Of a stretch of DNA of 64,000 nt, positions 1-10,384 are shown one piece after another. This DNA is from Mycolicibacterium helvum (GTDB taxonomy: Bacteria; Actinomycetota; Actinomycetes; Mycobacteriales; Mycobacteriaceae), in NCBI RefSeq assembly GCF_010731895.1, contig NZ_AP022596.1, positions 1,302,001 to 1,366,000 on the forward strand. The letters are read 5' to 3'. Numbering within the stretch: the stretch's first letter is position 1; each line of letters starts with the position of its first letter. Position numbers and translations under genes: made by a program. Below the pieces are notes generated by a model, which was not told where the DNA came from, ran no database searches, and saw only the letters and a program-made list of their open reading frames with translations.

Positions 1-121
<121 letters not shown>

Positions 122-193
122 TCAGCTCCAGCCAGGCTAGCAAGCCAACTGAAACGTGTTCTAGGAACCACCGGAGGCGGTATGGAAGCGTGC

Positions 194-1441
194 TCAGTAG
201 TCGACGTGGTCTCGGATGATCGGACAGGTCATGCAGTGGCCACCGCCGCGACCGCGACCCAGCTCGGCACCCACGATCGTGATCACTTCGACCCCAGCAT
301 TGCGCAACAGCGAATTGGTGTGGGTGTTGCGGTCATAGGCGAACACCACCCCCGGTTCGACGGCCACCAGGTTGTTGCCGCTATCCCACTGCTGACGCTC
401 AGAGTCATAGGCGGTGCCTCCGGTCTCGACCACGCGAAGCGCACCGACACCCAGAGCCGATGAGACGACCTCGACGAACGGCTTGGTCTCCTCGATGACG
501 TCGAGCCCCGGCGCCGAGTCGCTGGGCACCAACGTGAAAGTCTGGATGTTGTCCACGATCTCGGGGTAGATCGTCACCACGTCGCGATCGGCGAACGTGA
601 ACACCGTATCCAGGTGCATGGCCGCGCGCAGCTTGGGCATGCCCGCCACAACCACCTTCTCGGCCGCACCACTGGCGAACAGGGTGGCCGCCACCTGGGT
701 GATGGCTTGGCGCGACGTACGTTCGCTCATGCCGATCAGCACCACACCGTTGCCCGGCACCAGCACATCGCCACCCTCGATAGTGGCCATCCCCCAAGAC
801 TTCTCGGGATCACCCCACCACACCGTGGAGCCAACGAAGTCGGGATGGAACTGGTAGATGGCCTTCATCAGCAGCGTCTCGTCGTGGCGGGCCGGCCAGA
901 ACAGCGGATTGAGCGTCACGCCGGAGTAGATCCAGCACGTGGTGTCACGGGTATAGAGCGTGTTCGGCAGCGGCGGCATCAGGTATTCGGTGATTCCGGC
1001 GTGCTCGCGGGCCAGGGCGCGGTAACCCTTGCCGAGGTCGGCGGGCAGGTCGCGGGTGGACAGCCCGCCGATCAGGAATTCGGTGAGCCGCCGGGCAGCC
1101 AGCTCGCCGAGGAAGTTCCTAGTCTCGTCGACAAGCCCCAGCCCCACTTCGTTGGCGACGATCTTGCGGTCGAGCAGCCAGGTGCGAGCTTCCGGAATAT
1201 CCATCGTCTCGGCAAGGAGGTCGTGCAGCTCGACCACGTCGACACCACGGTCGCGCATCTTGGCGATGAAATCGAAGTGGTCGCGCCGGGCGTTCTGCAC
1301 CCACAGCACGTCATCGAAGAGGAGATCGTCACAGTTAGTCGGCGTCAGACGCTCGTGGGCCAAACCCGGCGAGCACACCAGAACCTTGCGCAGCGTTCCG
1401 ACTTCGGAATGCACGCCGTACGACACGGACGCTGACGTCAT
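194..1441 (-). CDS. arcA: Arginine deiminase
   Basis: 415-residue arginine deiminase, which hydrolyses L-arginine to citrulline and ammonia in the cytoplasm. The N-terminal [18 protein letters not shown] and the [14 protein letters not shown] segment are hallmarks of the family, as are MHLDTVFTF and the C-terminal [15 protein letters not shown], whose first Cys is the nucleophile of the guanidino-modifying superfamily. Length is normal. The frame could start at a GTG two codons earlier (1447), but the ATG at 1441 gives the usual N terminus. It lies 14 nt after the SHOCT protein gene and probably shares its transcript. No arcB or arcC (carbamoyltransferase, carbamate kinase) is beside it, so the complete ATP-yielding pathway is not encoded here. 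Confidence 0.95.
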   Translation of the reverse strand: MTSASVSYGVHSEVGTLRKVLVCSPGLAHERLTPTNCDDLLFDDVLWVQNARRDHFDFIAKMRDRGVDVVELHDLLAETMDIPEARTWLLDRKIVANEVGLGLVDETRNFLGELAARRLTEFLIGGLSTRDLPADLGKGYRALAREHAGITEYLMPPLPNTLYTRDTTCWIYSGVTLNPLFWPARHDETLLMKAIYQFHPDFVGSTVWWGDPEKSWGMATIEGGDVLVPGNGVVLIGMSERTSRQAITQVAATLFASGAAEKVVVAGMPKLRAAMHLDTVFTFADRDVVTIYPEIVDNIQTFTLVPSDSAPGLDVIEETKPFVEVVSSALGVGALRVVETGGTAYDSERQQWDSGNNLVAVEPGVVFAYDRNTHTNSLLRNAGVEVITIVGAELGRGRGGGHCMTCPIIRDHVDY

Positions 1442-1455
1442 CGGCACCCGGCCTA

Positions 1456-2310
1456 CTAGAGGTTGGCGAGGATCTGCTGCCGCTTGGCGGTGTATTCAGC
1501 CTCGGTGATCGACCCCGTTGCGCGCAACGTCTCGAGCTCCTGCAGCCGCTGCGCCGTGGAGGCTTCCGGCATCGGCGGCATCGGCGGCGGCACATACGCT
1601 GGTGCAGCGGCCGGCGGCGGTGCGGCGGGAGCGGCGGCGGGCTGGCCCACGGCGGACCGGCGGACCACGGCCATCACCTGCTGACGCACAGCGGGATTGG
1701 ACCGGATGTCGATGGTCCCGGTCATCGGAACGTTGTTGGCCCGCAGGATCTGCAGGATCTCCATCAGCGGCCCAGCCTGACCCCGTAGGTCGTAGGTCTT
1801 GTTGTCCTCGGCCAAAGTGAACTGCGCAGGCACCACACCGGCGATCAAAGCGCTTGCATTCCAATCGATTTCATACTTCTGGGTGCCCGGCTCGACGAGG
1901 GCCACCAACTTGTGGGCATTGAGGATCTGCATGCGGGTCGGGCTGGATGCCATGGTCTCCTGAGTGTCGAACCCTTGATATCCGGGCACCTCGAAATGCA
2001 GGTTCACCTTGATCATCTGCTGGTCGTTGACGAACCAGGAAGTGTCCGAGATCCCGGTGATCTGGACCAGCACCAGAACACCTCGCTGAGTGAGTTCGTC
2101 ATGTCGGGCCGCCGATTTCACACCGGCGTTGGTCAGCCACAGAGCGACCAGCACGTCGCCGGCGGTGATCAGCAGACCAACCCAGAACATCCACCCGATA
2201 TACGGCCGCGCGAACGGACCGAGGGCGAAGTACACGATGAGGAAGATCGGCCCGACCAGGCCGCCGAAAAGCAGCACCGTCAATTGCGCTTTGAGATACC
2301 GCACCAACAT
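1456..2310 (-). CDS. SHOCT domain membrane protein
   Basis: 284-residue protein. Two hydrophobic segments (about residues 8-28 and 36-60) form an N-terminal membrane anchor. They are followed by a soluble region of about 150 residues with no family I recognise, an Ala/Pro-rich linker (about 222-250), and a C-terminal SHOCT motif ending [25 protein letters not shown] is a short helical module found at the ends of many bacterial proteins and is thought to mediate oligomerisation. The ATG start is preceded by GAAGGGAC. It is co-directional with arcA and sits downstream of the tuf terminator, so it is probably transcribed separately from tuf. Function unknown. Confidence 0.85.
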   Translation of the reverse strand: MLVRYLKAQLTVLLFGGLVGPIFLIVYFALGPFARPYIGWMFWVGLLITAGDVLVALWLTNAGVKSAARHDELTQRGVLVLVQITGISDTSWFVNDQQMIKVNLHFEVPGYQGFDTQETMASSPTRMQILNAHKLVALVEPGTQKYEIDWNASALIAGVVPAQFTLAEDNKTYDLRGQAGPLMEILQILRANNVPMTGTIDIRSNPAVRQQVMAVVRRSAVGQPAAAPAAPPPAAAPAYVPPPMPPMPEASTAQRLQELETLRATGSITEAEYTAKRQQILANL

Positions 2311-2506
2311 TTGCGATGTCCCTTCTCGGCCAGCAATGTGGGACTCAGACTAGCCGCAAGACATCAACTTTCCGACGACTTGCCGAACCCTGGGAAAACG
2401 CTGCCAGTGCGCGGCTCAGGGGGCCTGCGACAGACCGTCGAGGCCAGGTACTGCGGGATCGGATGCGCCACGAAGTACCGGCGCCGGCAGGTGGTGTCGA
2501 ACAACG

Positions 2507-2543
2507 AAAAGCGGCGCCCACCGGAAAGGTGAGCGCCGCTTTT
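2507..2543 (-). terminator. Intrinsic terminator of tuf / str operon
   Basis: A 16-bp near-perfect inverted repeat (one wobble pair) with a 5-nt loop lies 17 nt beyond the tuf stop codon. Read on the reverse strand, the stem ends in a run of four T, giving a classical rho-independent terminator. Confidence 0.85.
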
Positions 2544-2559
2544 GCGGTACTAGATCAGA

Positions 2560-3750
2560 TCACTTGTGGATCTTGGTGACCCGGCCGGCGCCGACGGTGC
2601 GGCCACCTTCGCGGATCGCGAAACGCAGGCCCTCGTCCATGGCCACGGGCTGGATCAGCTTGACGGAGATGTCGGTGTTGTCACCGGGCATCACCATCTC
2701 GGTGCCCTCGGGGAGGGTCACAACGCCGGTCACGTCCGTGGTGCGGAAGTAGAACTGCGGACGGTAGTTGTTGAAGAACGGCGTGTGCCGACCGCCCTCG
2801 TCCTTGGACAGGATGTAGACGCTGCCGTCGAACTCGGTGTGCGGGGTGGTGGTGCCGGGCTTCACGACGACCTGACCACGCTCGACGTCCTCGCGCTTGA
2901 CGCCACGAACCAGCAGACCGACGTTGTCGCCGGCCTGGCCCTGGTCCAGCAGCTTGCGGAACATCTCGACACCGGTGACCGTGGTCTTCGTGACGGTCGG
3001 CTTGATGCCGACGATCTCGACTTCCTCGTTCACGTTGATCACGCCACGCTCGACACGACCGGTGACCACGGTGCCGCGGCCGGTGATCGTGAAGACATCC
3101 TCGACGGGCATCAGGAACGGCTTGTCGGTGTCGCGGACCGGGTCCGGGATCGACGCGTCGACAGCGTCCATCAGGTCCTCGACGGACTTGACCCAGGTCG
3201 GGTCGCCCTCGAGGGCCTTAAGCGCGGACACCTTGATGACCGGCGCTTCCTCGTCGAACTCCTGAGCGGCCAGCAGTTCGCGGACCTCCAGCTCGACGAG
3301 CTCCAGGAGCTCCTCGTCGTCGACCATGTCGGCCTTGTTCAGCGCCACCAGGATGTAGGGGACGCCAACCTGGCGGGCCAGCAGGACGTGCTCACGGGTC
3401 TGCGGCATCGGACCGTCGGTGGCGGCAACCACCAGAATTGCGCCGTCCATCTGGGCGGCACCAGTGATCATGTTCTTGATGTAGTCAGCGTGGCCGGGGG
3501 CGTCAACGTGCGCGTAGTGACGCTTCTCGGTCTGGTACTCCACGTGGGAGATGTTGATGGTGATACCGCGCTGACGCTCCTCGGGCGCATTGTCGATCTG
3601 GTCGAATGCGCGCGACTCGTTCAGCGTCGGGTACTTGTCGTGCAGCACCTTGGTGATTGCTGCAGTCAGCGTGGTCTTGCCGTGGTCAACGTGACCGATG
3701 GTCCCGATGTTGACGTGCGGCTTCGTCCGCTCGAACTTCGCCTTCGCCAC
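2560..3750 (-). CDS. tuf: Elongation factor Tu
   Basis: 396-residue EF-Tu, the GTPase that carries aminoacyl-tRNA to the ribosomal A site. Visible G-domain motifs are GHVDHGKTT (P-loop, about residues 19-27), DAPGHADY (switch II) and [10 protein letters not shown] (guanine specificity). The domain 2 segment [17 protein letters not shown] and domain 3 end [13 protein letters not shown] are intact. Length is that of other mycobacterial EF-Tu. It is the last gene of the str operon, 87 nt after fusA, and is followed by a strong terminator. Confidence 0.98.
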   Translation of the reverse strand: MAKAKFERTKPHVNIGTIGHVDHGKTTLTAAITKVLHDKYPTLNESRAFDQIDNAPEERQRGITINISHVEYQTEKRHYAHVDAPGHADYIKNMITGAAQMDGAILVVAATDGPMPQTREHVLLARQVGVPYILVALNKADMVDDEELLELVELEVRELLAAQEFDEEAPVIKVSALKALEGDPTWVKSVEDLMDAVDASIPDPVRDTDKPFLMPVEDVFTITGRGTVVTGRVERGVINVNEEVEIVGIKPTVTKTTVTGVEMFRKLLDQGQAGDNVGLLVRGVKREDVERGQVVVKPGTTTPHTEFDGSVYILSKDEGGRHTPFFNNYRPQFYFRTTDVTGVVTLPEGTEMVMPGDNTDISVKLIQPVAMDEGLRFAIREGGRTVGAGRVTKIHK

Positions 3751-3837
3751 TTCTGTGTCCTCCTGGACTTGTTGTTGCTTGGTTTAGCAGATGTTCTGGA
3801 TGAAAATTGTGTTCAGTTGTGTAGCCAGAGCGACGGA

Positions 3838-5940
3838 TTACTGACCCGTCGCCTTCGCGATGATCTCCTTCGACACGTTCGCCGGAACTTCGGCGTACGA
3901 GTCGAACACCATGGAGTAGTTAGCCCGGCCCTGCGTCCTCGACCGGAGGTCGCCGACATAGCCGAACATCTCCGACAACGGCACCTGCGCCTTGACGACG
4001 CGCGCACCGCTGCGCTCTTCCATGGCCTGGATCTGACCACGGCGGGAGTTCAGGTCGCCGATCACGTCACCCATGTAGTCCTCGGGGGTGGTGACCTCGA
4101 CGGCCATGATCGGTTCCAGGATGGCCGGCTGCGCTTGCGCGGCAGCCTTCTTCAGCACCTGAGAGCCGGCGATCTTGAACGCCATTTCCGAGGAGTCGAC
4201 GTCGTGGTACGCACCGTCGAGCAGGATCAGCTTCAGGTTCACCAGCGGGTAGCCGGCCAGCACGCCGTACTGCATGGCGTCCTGCGCACCGGCATCCACC
4301 GACGGGATGTACTCGCGCGGGATGCGGCCACCGGTGACCTTGTTCTCGAACTCGTAGGTCGCGCCGTCTTCGCCGACGAACGGCTCGATGGCGACAAGGA
4401 CCTTCGCGAACTGGCCGGAACCACCGGTCTGCTTCTTGTGGGTGAACTCGACCTTGTCGACGGCCCGCTTGATGGTCTCCTTGTAGGCGACCTGCGGCTT
4501 GCCGACGTTTGCCTCGACCTTGAACTCGCGGCGCATGCGGTCGACCAGGATGTCCAGGTGGAGCTCGCCCATGCCACCGATGATGGTCTGGCCGGTCTCG
4601 TGGTCCTGGTTGACCTTGAACGTCGGGTCTTCCTCGGCCAGCTTCTGGATGGCCAGGGACAGCTTCTCCTGGTCACTCTTGGTCTTAGGCTCGATGGCGA
4701 CCTGGATGACGGGATCCGGGAACGTCATCGACTCCAGCACGACCTGGTCATTCAGATCACTCAGGGTGTCACCGGTGGTGGTGTCCTTGAGGCCGATCAC
4801 CGCGTAGATATGGCCGGCGGACGCCGTCTCGACTGGATTCTCCTTGTTGGAGTGCATCTGGAACAGCTTGCCCAGCCGCTCCTTCTTGCCCTTGGTCGAG
4901 TTGATGACCTGCGCGCCGGAGTCAACCTTGCCCGAGTACACCCGGACGTAGGTCAGCTTGCCGAAGAACGGGTGCGTGGCAACCTTGAACGCCAGCCCGG
5001 AGAACGGCTCGGCCGCCGACGGCTTGCGCAAGACGATCTCGTCTTCCTTGCCCGGGCGGTGGCCTTCGGCGGCCGCGACGTCCAGCGGGGTCGGCAGGTA
5101 GTCGATGACCGCGTCGAGCATGGGCTGCACGCCCTTGTTCTTGAACGCGGAACCGCACAGCACCGGGTAGCCGGCGCTGGTGACGGTCAGCTTGCGCAGA
5201 CCGGCCTTGATCTCGTCGATCGTGAGCTCTTCGCCACCCAGGTACTTTTCCATCAGGTCGTCGTCGGTCTCGGCGATGGCCTCGATCATCGCGGTGCGGT
5301 ACTCCTCGGCCTTCTCCTGCAGGTCGGCCGGGATGTCGACGACGTCGTACTTCTCACCGAGCTTCGTCTCGCCGCGCCAGACCTTGGCCTTCATCTCAAC
5401 CAGGTCGACAACGCCCTCGAAGTCACCTTCGGAACCGATCGGCAGCTGGATCGGGACCACGTTCGCGCCGAGGCGATCCTTCATGGTCTGCACCGAGAAG
5501 TAGAAGTCAGCGCCCAGCTTGTCCATCTTGTTGACGAAGCAGATGCGCGGGACGTCGTACTTGTCGGCCTGACGCCAGACCTGCTCGGACTGCGGCTCCA
5601 CACCTTCCTTGCCGTCGAAAACGGCGACGGCACCGTCGAGCACGCGCAGCGAGCGCTCTACCTCGACGGTGAAGTCGACGTGGCCGGGGGTGTCGATGAT
5701 GTTGATCTGGTTGTCGTTCCAGAAGCAGGTGGTCGCAGCCGAGGTGATGGTGATACCCCGCTCTTGCTCCTGCTCCATCCAGTCCATCGTGGCAGCACCG
5801 TCGTGCACCTCACCGATCTTGTACGAGATACCGGTGTAGAAGAGGATGCGCTCGGTCGTCGTCGTCTTGCCGGCATCGATGTGCGCCATGATGCCGATGT
5901 TGCGGACCTTGTTCAGGTCAGTCAGCACGTCCTGTGCCAC
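3838..5940 (-). CDS. fusA: Elongation factor G
   Basis: 700-residue EF-G, the translocation GTPase. The G domain shows [13 protein letters not shown] (P-loop), the RGITITSAA switch I region, DTPGHVDF and NKMDKLGAD. Domains II-V follow, with [10 protein letters not shown] in domain III. Full length and intact. It lies 85 nt after rpsG in the classical rpsL-rpsG-fusA-tuf order. It corresponds to fusA1 of M. tuberculosis, the housekeeping copy, rather than to the paralogue fusA2. Confidence 0.98.
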   Translation of the reverse strand: MAQDVLTDLNKVRNIGIMAHIDAGKTTTTERILFYTGISYKIGEVHDGAATMDWMEQEQERGITITSAATTCFWNDNQINIIDTPGHVDFTVEVERSLRVLDGAVAVFDGKEGVEPQSEQVWRQADKYDVPRICFVNKMDKLGADFYFSVQTMKDRLGANVVPIQLPIGSEGDFEGVVDLVEMKAKVWRGETKLGEKYDVVDIPADLQEKAEEYRTAMIEAIAETDDDLMEKYLGGEELTIDEIKAGLRKLTVTSAGYPVLCGSAFKNKGVQPMLDAVIDYLPTPLDVAAAEGHRPGKEDEIVLRKPSAAEPFSGLAFKVATHPFFGKLTYVRVYSGKVDSGAQVINSTKGKKERLGKLFQMHSNKENPVETASAGHIYAVIGLKDTTTGDTLSDLNDQVVLESMTFPDPVIQVAIEPKTKSDQEKLSLAIQKLAEEDPTFKVNQDHETGQTIIGGMGELHLDILVDRMRREFKVEANVGKPQVAYKETIKRAVDKVEFTHKKQTGGSGQFAKVLVAIEPFVGEDGATYEFENKVTGGRIPREYIPSVDAGAQDAMQYGVLAGYPLVNLKLILLDGAYHDVDSSEMAFKIAGSQVLKKAAAQAQPAILEPIMAVEVTTPEDYMGDVIGDLNSRRGQIQAMEERSGARVVKAQVPLSEMFGYVGDLRSRTQGRANYSMVFDSYAEVPANVSKEIIAKATGQ

Positions 5941-6025
5941 GGCTAAATTCCCACTCTTTCGGTTCTCAGTTCGGTGTCTTCAGTGCGCCCAGCTACCGCA
6001 ACGTTGCGGCCCCACGGGCGAGAAA

Positions 6026-6496
6026 TCACCAGCGGTAATGCGCGAAGGCCCGGTTCGCCTCGGCCATCTTGTGGGTGTCCTCACGCCGCTTGACAGCGGC
6101 ACCCAGGCCATTGCTGGCATCGAGGATCTCGTTGGCCAGCCGCTCGATCATGGTCTTCTCGCGGCGCGCCTTGGAAAAGCTGACCAGCCAGCGCAGTGCC
6201 AACGTGGTGGAGCGATCGGGGCGAACCTCGACGGGCACCTGGTAGGTGGCGCCACCGACGCGGCGGCTGCGCACCTCGAGGGCGGGCTTGACGTTGTCGA
6301 GCGCCCGCTTGAGGGTGACGACCGGATCGGTGCCGGTCTTGTCACGGGCCTGCTCCAGCGCCCCGTAGACGATGCGCTCGGCCAGCGACTTCTTGCCGTC
6401 CAGCAGCACCTTGTTGACCAACTGGGTGACCAGTTGCGACCCGTAGACCGGATCGTTGACCAGCGGACGCTTCGGCGCGGGACCCTTGCGCGGCAT
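6026..6496 (-). CDS. rpsG: 30S ribosomal protein S7
   Basis: 156-residue S7, which nucleates assembly of the 30S head and contacts 16S rRNA. It starts [20 protein letters not shown] and carries the conserved [20 protein letters not shown] and [20 protein letters not shown] segments. The ATG overlaps the rpsL stop codon by one base (TAATG), which implies translational coupling. Confidence 0.98.
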   Translation of the reverse strand: MPRKGPAPKRPLVNDPVYGSQLVTQLVNKVLLDGKKSLAERIVYGALEQARDKTGTDPVVTLKRALDNVKPALEVRSRRVGGATYQVPVEVRPDRSTTLALRWLVSFSKARREKTMIERLANEILDASNGLGAAVKRREDTHKMAEANRAFAHYRW

Positions 6497-6870
6497 TAGC
6501 TCTTCTCCTTCTTCGCGCCGTAGCGGCTGCGTGCCTGCTTGCGGTTCTTGACACCCTGGGTGTCCAGCGAGCCGCGGATGATCTTGTAGCGCACACCCGG
6601 CAGGTCCTTCACACGACCGCCGCGCACCAGCACCATCGAGTGCTCCTGCAGGTTGTGGCCTTCGCCCGGGATGTAGGCGGTGACCTCAACCCCCGTGGTC
6701 AGCTTCACGCGAGCGACCTTCCGAAGCGCCGAGTTCGGCTTCTTCGGGGTGGTGGTGTACACGCGAGTGCACACGCCACGGCGCTGCGGGCTGCCCTTGA
6801 GGGCCGCGGTCTTGACCTTCGCGACCTTGTCGCGGCGACCCTTGCGGACCAGCTGCTGAATGGTTGGCAT
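6496..6870 (-). CDS. rpsL: 30S ribosomal protein S12
   Basis: 124-residue S12, a decoding-centre protein. The conserved [18 protein letters not shown] and [14 protein letters not shown] stretches are present. The lysines equivalent to K43 and K88 of M. tuberculosis, whose substitution gives streptomycin resistance, are both the wild-type Lys, so the sequence predicts drug susceptibility at this locus. First gene of the str operon. Confidence 0.98.
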   Translation of the reverse strand: MPTIQQLVRKGRRDKVAKVKTAALKGSPQRRGVCTRVYTTTPKKPNSALRKVARVKLTTGVEVTAYIPGEGHNLQEHSMVLVRGGRVKDLPGVRYKIIRGSLDTQGVKNRKQARSRYGAKKEKS

Positions 6871-7202
6871 CTACCGGCTTTCTATCTCTCGTCCGTCTTT
6901 CGGCGGTTTTCAAGTCTCTGTACTGCTGTTTTCGCCCCGCCGCGTACCCCGCTGCCGGGCGTGTCGCACGCACTGCGCACCAGGTAAATCCGATGCATAC
7001 TGGACATGCGAATTGGCCCGGCGTGCGCGCACGCGTCTCCGCTTGCGCCCCTATCGGCCAGGCACGAGCTTCCACGATACCAGGCGCGGGACGCCCCTCC
7101 AAACTCGGTGCGCAGCGCCTTACTGCAGGTCAACGCCGCAATGTCGGCGTCGGTTCCCGACGGCCCAGTTATCGGGCACTGGGACGCCGCTCAATTACCG
7201 GC
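6871..7202. promoter_or_regulatory. Intergenic region upstream of rpsL
   Basis: 332 bp without a supportable gene between the TetR gene stop and rpsL, both read on the reverse strand. It must hold the str operon promoter if the operon is not read through from the TetR gene. I could not assign a convincing -35/-10 pair. An AT-richer patch around 6985-7010 is the best place to look. Confidence 0.4.
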
Positions 7203-7841
7203 TTAGCCGAGCGCGCTATTGCGGCTGGCCATGCCCGTCGCCAACCGCAGCACCATGTCGGAAAACACCGCGTCGGTGTCCACGTTATCCATCACGCCGG
7301 TCATCTCCAGCAGTACGAACCCATGCAGCGCTGCCCAGAACTCCAGCGCAGAGTAGAACGCGTCGGTGCCGTCCAGGCCGTAGGAGGTCAGCACCTCGAT
7401 CACCGGCGCCGCGGCTGCGTGCGACGCGGCGGTGAACTCGGGGTCATCGCCGCCCAGCGGTATGCGGGTGAATGCCGAGTACCGGCCTGGGTGGTGGTGG
7501 GCATAGCTGCGGTAGGCGCTGGCCATCGCCATCACGGCGTCGTCGCGGGTGCGGCCCTGCCCGACCGCGGACAGCATCTGCAAGATGTCGTCGATGACGT
7601 GCATTCGGACGGTCCGGCGCAGGTCGTCCAGGCTGTGCACGTGGTTGTACAGCGACGGGCCCTTGGTGCCCAGCTGCGTGGCCAGGGCGTTGATCGTCAA
7701 TCCGTCCCAGCCCTCGCGATCCAGGAACGTCAGGGCCGCATTGACGATAACGTCGCGACTGAGTTTGGCTGACCTCGTTGCCGGCCGACCGCCGGGGCGC
7801 GACCGACCGCCCGCCGAGTCCGGTTCCGGCTGAAATGTCAT
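7203..7841 (-). CDS. TetR family transcriptional regulator (Rv0681-like position)
   Basis: 212-residue regulator. After a basic, Gly/Arg-rich start, residues about 30-80 form the TetR DNA-binding domain, with LTINALATQLGTKGPSLYNHV as the helix-turn-helix. The remainder is an alpha-helical ligand-binding and dimerisation domain. The frame stays open upstream to 7907, but the ATG at 7841 has an AAGGG ribosome site and gives a normal TetR N terminus. M. tuberculosis has a TetR gene (Rv0681) in the same place and orientation before rpsL, so this gene marks the conserved boundary of the accessory block to its right. Ligand and targets unknown. Confidence 0.85.
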   Translation of the reverse strand: MTFQPEPDSAGGRSRPGGRPATRSAKLSRDVIVNAALTFLDREGWDGLTINALATQLGTKGPSLYNHVHSLDDLRRTVRMHVIDDILQMLSAVGQGRTRDDAVMAMASAYRSYAHHHPGRYSAFTRIPLGGDDPEFTAASHAAAAPVIEVLTSYGLDGTDAFYSALEFWAALHGFVLLEMTGVMDNVDTDAVFSDMVLRLATGMASRNSALG

Positions 7842-8180
7842 CACAAGCCCTTCAATGGTGGATCGACGAAACTCTAGTGGACCGATGGGCAGCGCCGTGG
7901 GCATCAACGGTGGAAAGCACGACAGCCCGACAACCGGGCATGGGCCCGGTGCCGTCGCTCGACGCTCGGGCGGCTCCGGCGCGGTAGCCCGTGACCACCC
8001 AGGGGTCGTCTAACACGCTGATCGCCGATAACGTCGTCAACGACATCACGGTGTACGCCTGGGACCACACAGTCCCGTACCAGAGTGGCGATCCTCTCGT
8101 CCTCGACCGTGGTCGAGAGTTAGGAATGACGAACCGGATCGACCGCGTTCCGGCCCAGGAACCCCGAAGGACGTACTCCG
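7842..8180. other. Intergenic region between divergent TetR and lipoprotein genes
   Basis: 339 bp with no supportable gene. It must contain the promoters of the TetR gene (reverse) and the DUF3060 lipoprotein gene (forward). No clear palindromic operator was recognised. Confidence 0.4.
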
Positions 8181-8579
8181 ATGCACTCCCCCACCCTCAT
8201 CGCCGGCATCGGTGTGCTCGCCGCCCTTGCCTTGGCGGGTTGCGGATCCACCAGTAACGAGACCAACTCCCCGACGGCCACGGCCGGGAAGTCCGGGGCT
8301 CAGGTGGAAGTAGGCAACACCATCAACTACGGCTCGTTCGGCACCACCGCCGAAATCGACTGCGCCGACGGCAAGTCACTTAACGTCGGCGGCTCGAACA
8401 ACACCCTCACGGTCAAGGGCTCGTGCGCATCGGTGAACATCGGCGGCGCCGACAACAAGATCAACTTCGAGAAGATCGACAAGGAACTCTCCGTCGTCGG
8501 CCTCAACAACACCATCACGTATAAGGGCGAGCCGAAGGTGAACAACCTCGGTTCGGGCAATACTCTCAACAAGAGCTGA
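8181..8579 (+). CDS. DUF3060 family lipoprotein
   Basis: 132-residue lipoprotein. The signal peptide ends with the lipobox LAGC, so the Cys at about residue 21 would be lipidated and the protein anchored to the outer face of the plasma membrane. The mature part is a DUF3060-type domain: short repeats with VGGSNNTLTVKGSC, VNIGGADNKINF and VVGLNNTITY, in which N-N-T-I/L-x-V patterns recur about every 20 residues, suggesting a small beta-helix. Such proteins are common in mycobacteria (similar to LpqH-neighbour and Lpp types) and have no known activity. First forward-strand gene of the accessory block. Confidence 0.8.
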   Translation: MHSPTLIAGIGVLAALALAGCGSTSNETNSPTATAGKSGAQVEVGNTINYGSFGTTAEIDCADGKSLNVGGSNNTLTVKGSCASVNIGGADNKINFEKIDKELSVVGLNNTITYKGEPKVNNLGSGNTLNKS

Positions 8580-8666
8580 GCAAGGCGGTCGGGGCTGGGC
8601 GAGCCTATGCCATTCGCCCAATTGCGTGAACGGGGTCACCCGCAGACGAGAGCTAGGACGACTGAA

Positions 8667-9440
8667 ATGAGCGAACTCCGCGGGCGTGACAAATTAATCC
8701 ACGGATATCTGAACCTGCTCGAGGCCTCACTAACGGGAATGCTATTTGACGACGACCCCTGCGATAAATGGTCTGGTGGTTCATTTGATCGAAACACGCG
8801 ACTTTTGGGCCGGGATTGGCCGTCGATATCGTTCTCCATGATTGGGGGCGTCCGTATGCGGAATCTTCGTTACGCATGCGAGACAGTGCTTCTGGACGGT
8901 ATCGAGGGTGATCTCATCGAGACCGGAGTATGGCGCGGAGGGGCATGCATTCTCATGAAGGGCGTTCTCGATTGCTACGGCGAGAAAGCCCGGCGCGTCT
9001 TTGTTGCAGATAGTTTCGCCGGACTTCCGCAGCCAGACCCAGAGCAGTTTCCCCATGACGCAGGCGACCTGCACCATACTTATACCGCACTTGAGGTATC
9101 GAAGAGTGACGTCGAGGACAATTTCCGCCGCTTCGGTCTCCTGGACGACAATGTCGTGTTTCTTGAGGGTTGGTTCAAGGACACGTTGCCCAGCGCCCCG
9201 ATCGATCGCTTAGCGGTATTGCGACTCGACGGTGACATGTACGAGTCGACAATAGAAGCGCTCGACGCGCTGTACCACAAGGTTTCGTATGGTGGTTTCG
9301 TAATCGTGGACGACTACTTCCTGCCACCGTGCGCTCAGGCAATCCACGATTTCCGCGGTCGCCATGGAATCACTGCGCCGATATTGCCTATCGATGGATG
9401 TGGCACCTACTGGCGTGTCGACCACAAGCCGATTCGATAA
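8667..9440 (+). CDS. TylF/macrocin O-methyltransferase family protein
   Basis: 257-residue SAM-dependent O-methyltransferase of the TylF family. The diagnostic blocks are present: MIGGVRMRNLRYACETVLLDGIEGD, then LIETGVWRGGACILMKGVL (SAM-binding), VFVADSFAGLP, and RLDGDMYESTIEALDALYHKVSYGGFVIVDDY, which contains the metal-binding acidic residues. Known members (TylF, NovP, mycobacterial GPL methyltransferases) methylate hydroxyls on deoxysugars attached to macrolides, coumarins or glycopeptidolipids. The frame extends back to 8607, but the ATG at 8667 fits the family. It sits beside several glycosyltransferase genes, so a role in O-methylating a sugar is a reasonable inference. Confidence 0.85.
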   Translation: MSELRGRDKLIHGYLNLLEASLTGMLFDDDPCDKWSGGSFDRNTRLLGRDWPSISFSMIGGVRMRNLRYACETVLLDGIEGDLIETGVWRGGACILMKGVLDCYGEKARRVFVADSFAGLPQPDPEQFPHDAGDLHHTYTALEVSKSDVEDNFRRFGLLDDNVVFLEGWFKDTLPSAPIDRLAVLRLDGDMYESTIEALDALYHKVSYGGFVIVDDYFLPPCAQAIHDFRGRHGITAPILPIDGCGTYWRVDHKPIR

Positions 9441-9544
9441 GGGCACCGACGTCCTTGCAAACTCCGAACCCTGAGAGACCAAACAGGTTGGGACGGTAGC
9501 GATTTCGATCCACGACTGAATGGCACGGGATGGCGCGACGTGGC

Positions 9545-10384
9545 TCAGTCAGGGCCCGCCGGCAAGATGGGTTTCAGGATCTCGGCTTGGCTGCGAGCAG
9601 AGAAAATCCGATGGCCCCGCTCAGCCAGTTCGCGGCGGGCCTTCTCGTCGCCAAGCAGCTCGACGCAGCGATCCACCAGTCCGTCATACTCCGCGAAGGC
9701 GACACCACTCTCTAAGCCGCGTTCCTGCGCCAGATCAGCACTGCGTTCCGAGACAACCGCACGTTTGTTCGCGAGCAGGTAGGAAACTCGTACGATTTCG
9801 AAAACCTTCGCCTGAAAATAATGGATGTTAATAACGATTTTTGACCGGGCAATCCACGCATCCCGGTCTGCGCCGTAAATTCCAAAGATCGATTCAACAC
9901 GGAAGCCCCGGGCCCGCAGCTCCTCGAGAACAGCAAACCGGCGGTCGTTCATGGAACCGTAGAAGAGCACATCGACGTCCTCGGGCCCGGGTGCAATTCG
10001 GGCCAGCTGGGGGACGTATCCGATCGGAACGTGAACGGGCCGGGGCACTCCCCAAGCGGCGAGCCGTTCGATGTTGACCTCGCTATAGTCCCAAACCGGG
10101 TACCGCCGGAATGTTTCGAGCAGCGCAGGGGTCATCCATCCCGAGTCGCTATCCACTTGTTCGAGGTTGTACAGGATGGAATTAGTAGGCGGCTCAATCC
10201 CGAACCTATCCAGGAGGTTGGATCCGAGCACAATGGTGCAGCGGTCGATGAGATCAAGACGATCCGTCAGGATGCAGTCATAGCCCAGCGCCAGCAGTGC
10301 GCAGTGCAGCCCCTCAGCAACCTCGGCAAATGCTGCACTGTGCGCGTAGCCGGGAGCGGACACCACCGCGACGGCAAATCTCAT
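9545..10384 (-). CDS. CgeB-like glycosyltransferase family protein
   Basis: 279-residue protein with the layout of GT-B glycosyltransferases of the CgeB/family 1 type. It has an N-terminal Rossmann-like start (MRFAVAVVSAPG), a central PVHVPIGYVPQLARI segment, then DVDVLFYGSMNDRRFAVLEEL, which opens the second Rossmann domain. The C-terminal domain has SKIVINIHYFQAKVFEIVRVSYLLANKRAVVSE, the position of the nucleotide-sugar-binding loop with the conserved Glu. The ATG at 10384 is preferred over the upstream start at 10420 because it opens directly with the Rossmann strand. Donor and acceptor are unknown. It is convergent with the TylF-type gene. Confidence 0.65.
   Translation of the reverse strand: MRFAVAVVSAPGYAHSAAFAEVAEGLHCALLALGYDCILTDRLDLIDRCTIVLGSNLLDRFGIEPPTNSILYNLEQVDSDSGWMTPALLETFRRYPVWDYSEVNIERLAAWGVPRPVHVPIGYVPQLARIAPGPEDVDVLFYGSMNDRRFAVLEELRARGFRVESIFGIYGADRDAWIARSKIVINIHYFQAKVFEIVRVSYLLANKRAVVSERSADLAQERGLESGVAFAEYDGLVDRCVELLGDEKARRELAERGHRIFSARSQAEILKPILPAGPD

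Noticed and set aside
2566..5946. 1126-codon open frame opposite tuf and fusA
   Set aside because: It mirrors conserved EF-Tu and EF-G codons; high GC keeps the opposite frame open. No family motif.
7991..8257. 88-codon forward frame before the DUF3060 gene
   Set aside because: It overlaps the lipoprotein signal peptide and has no motif.
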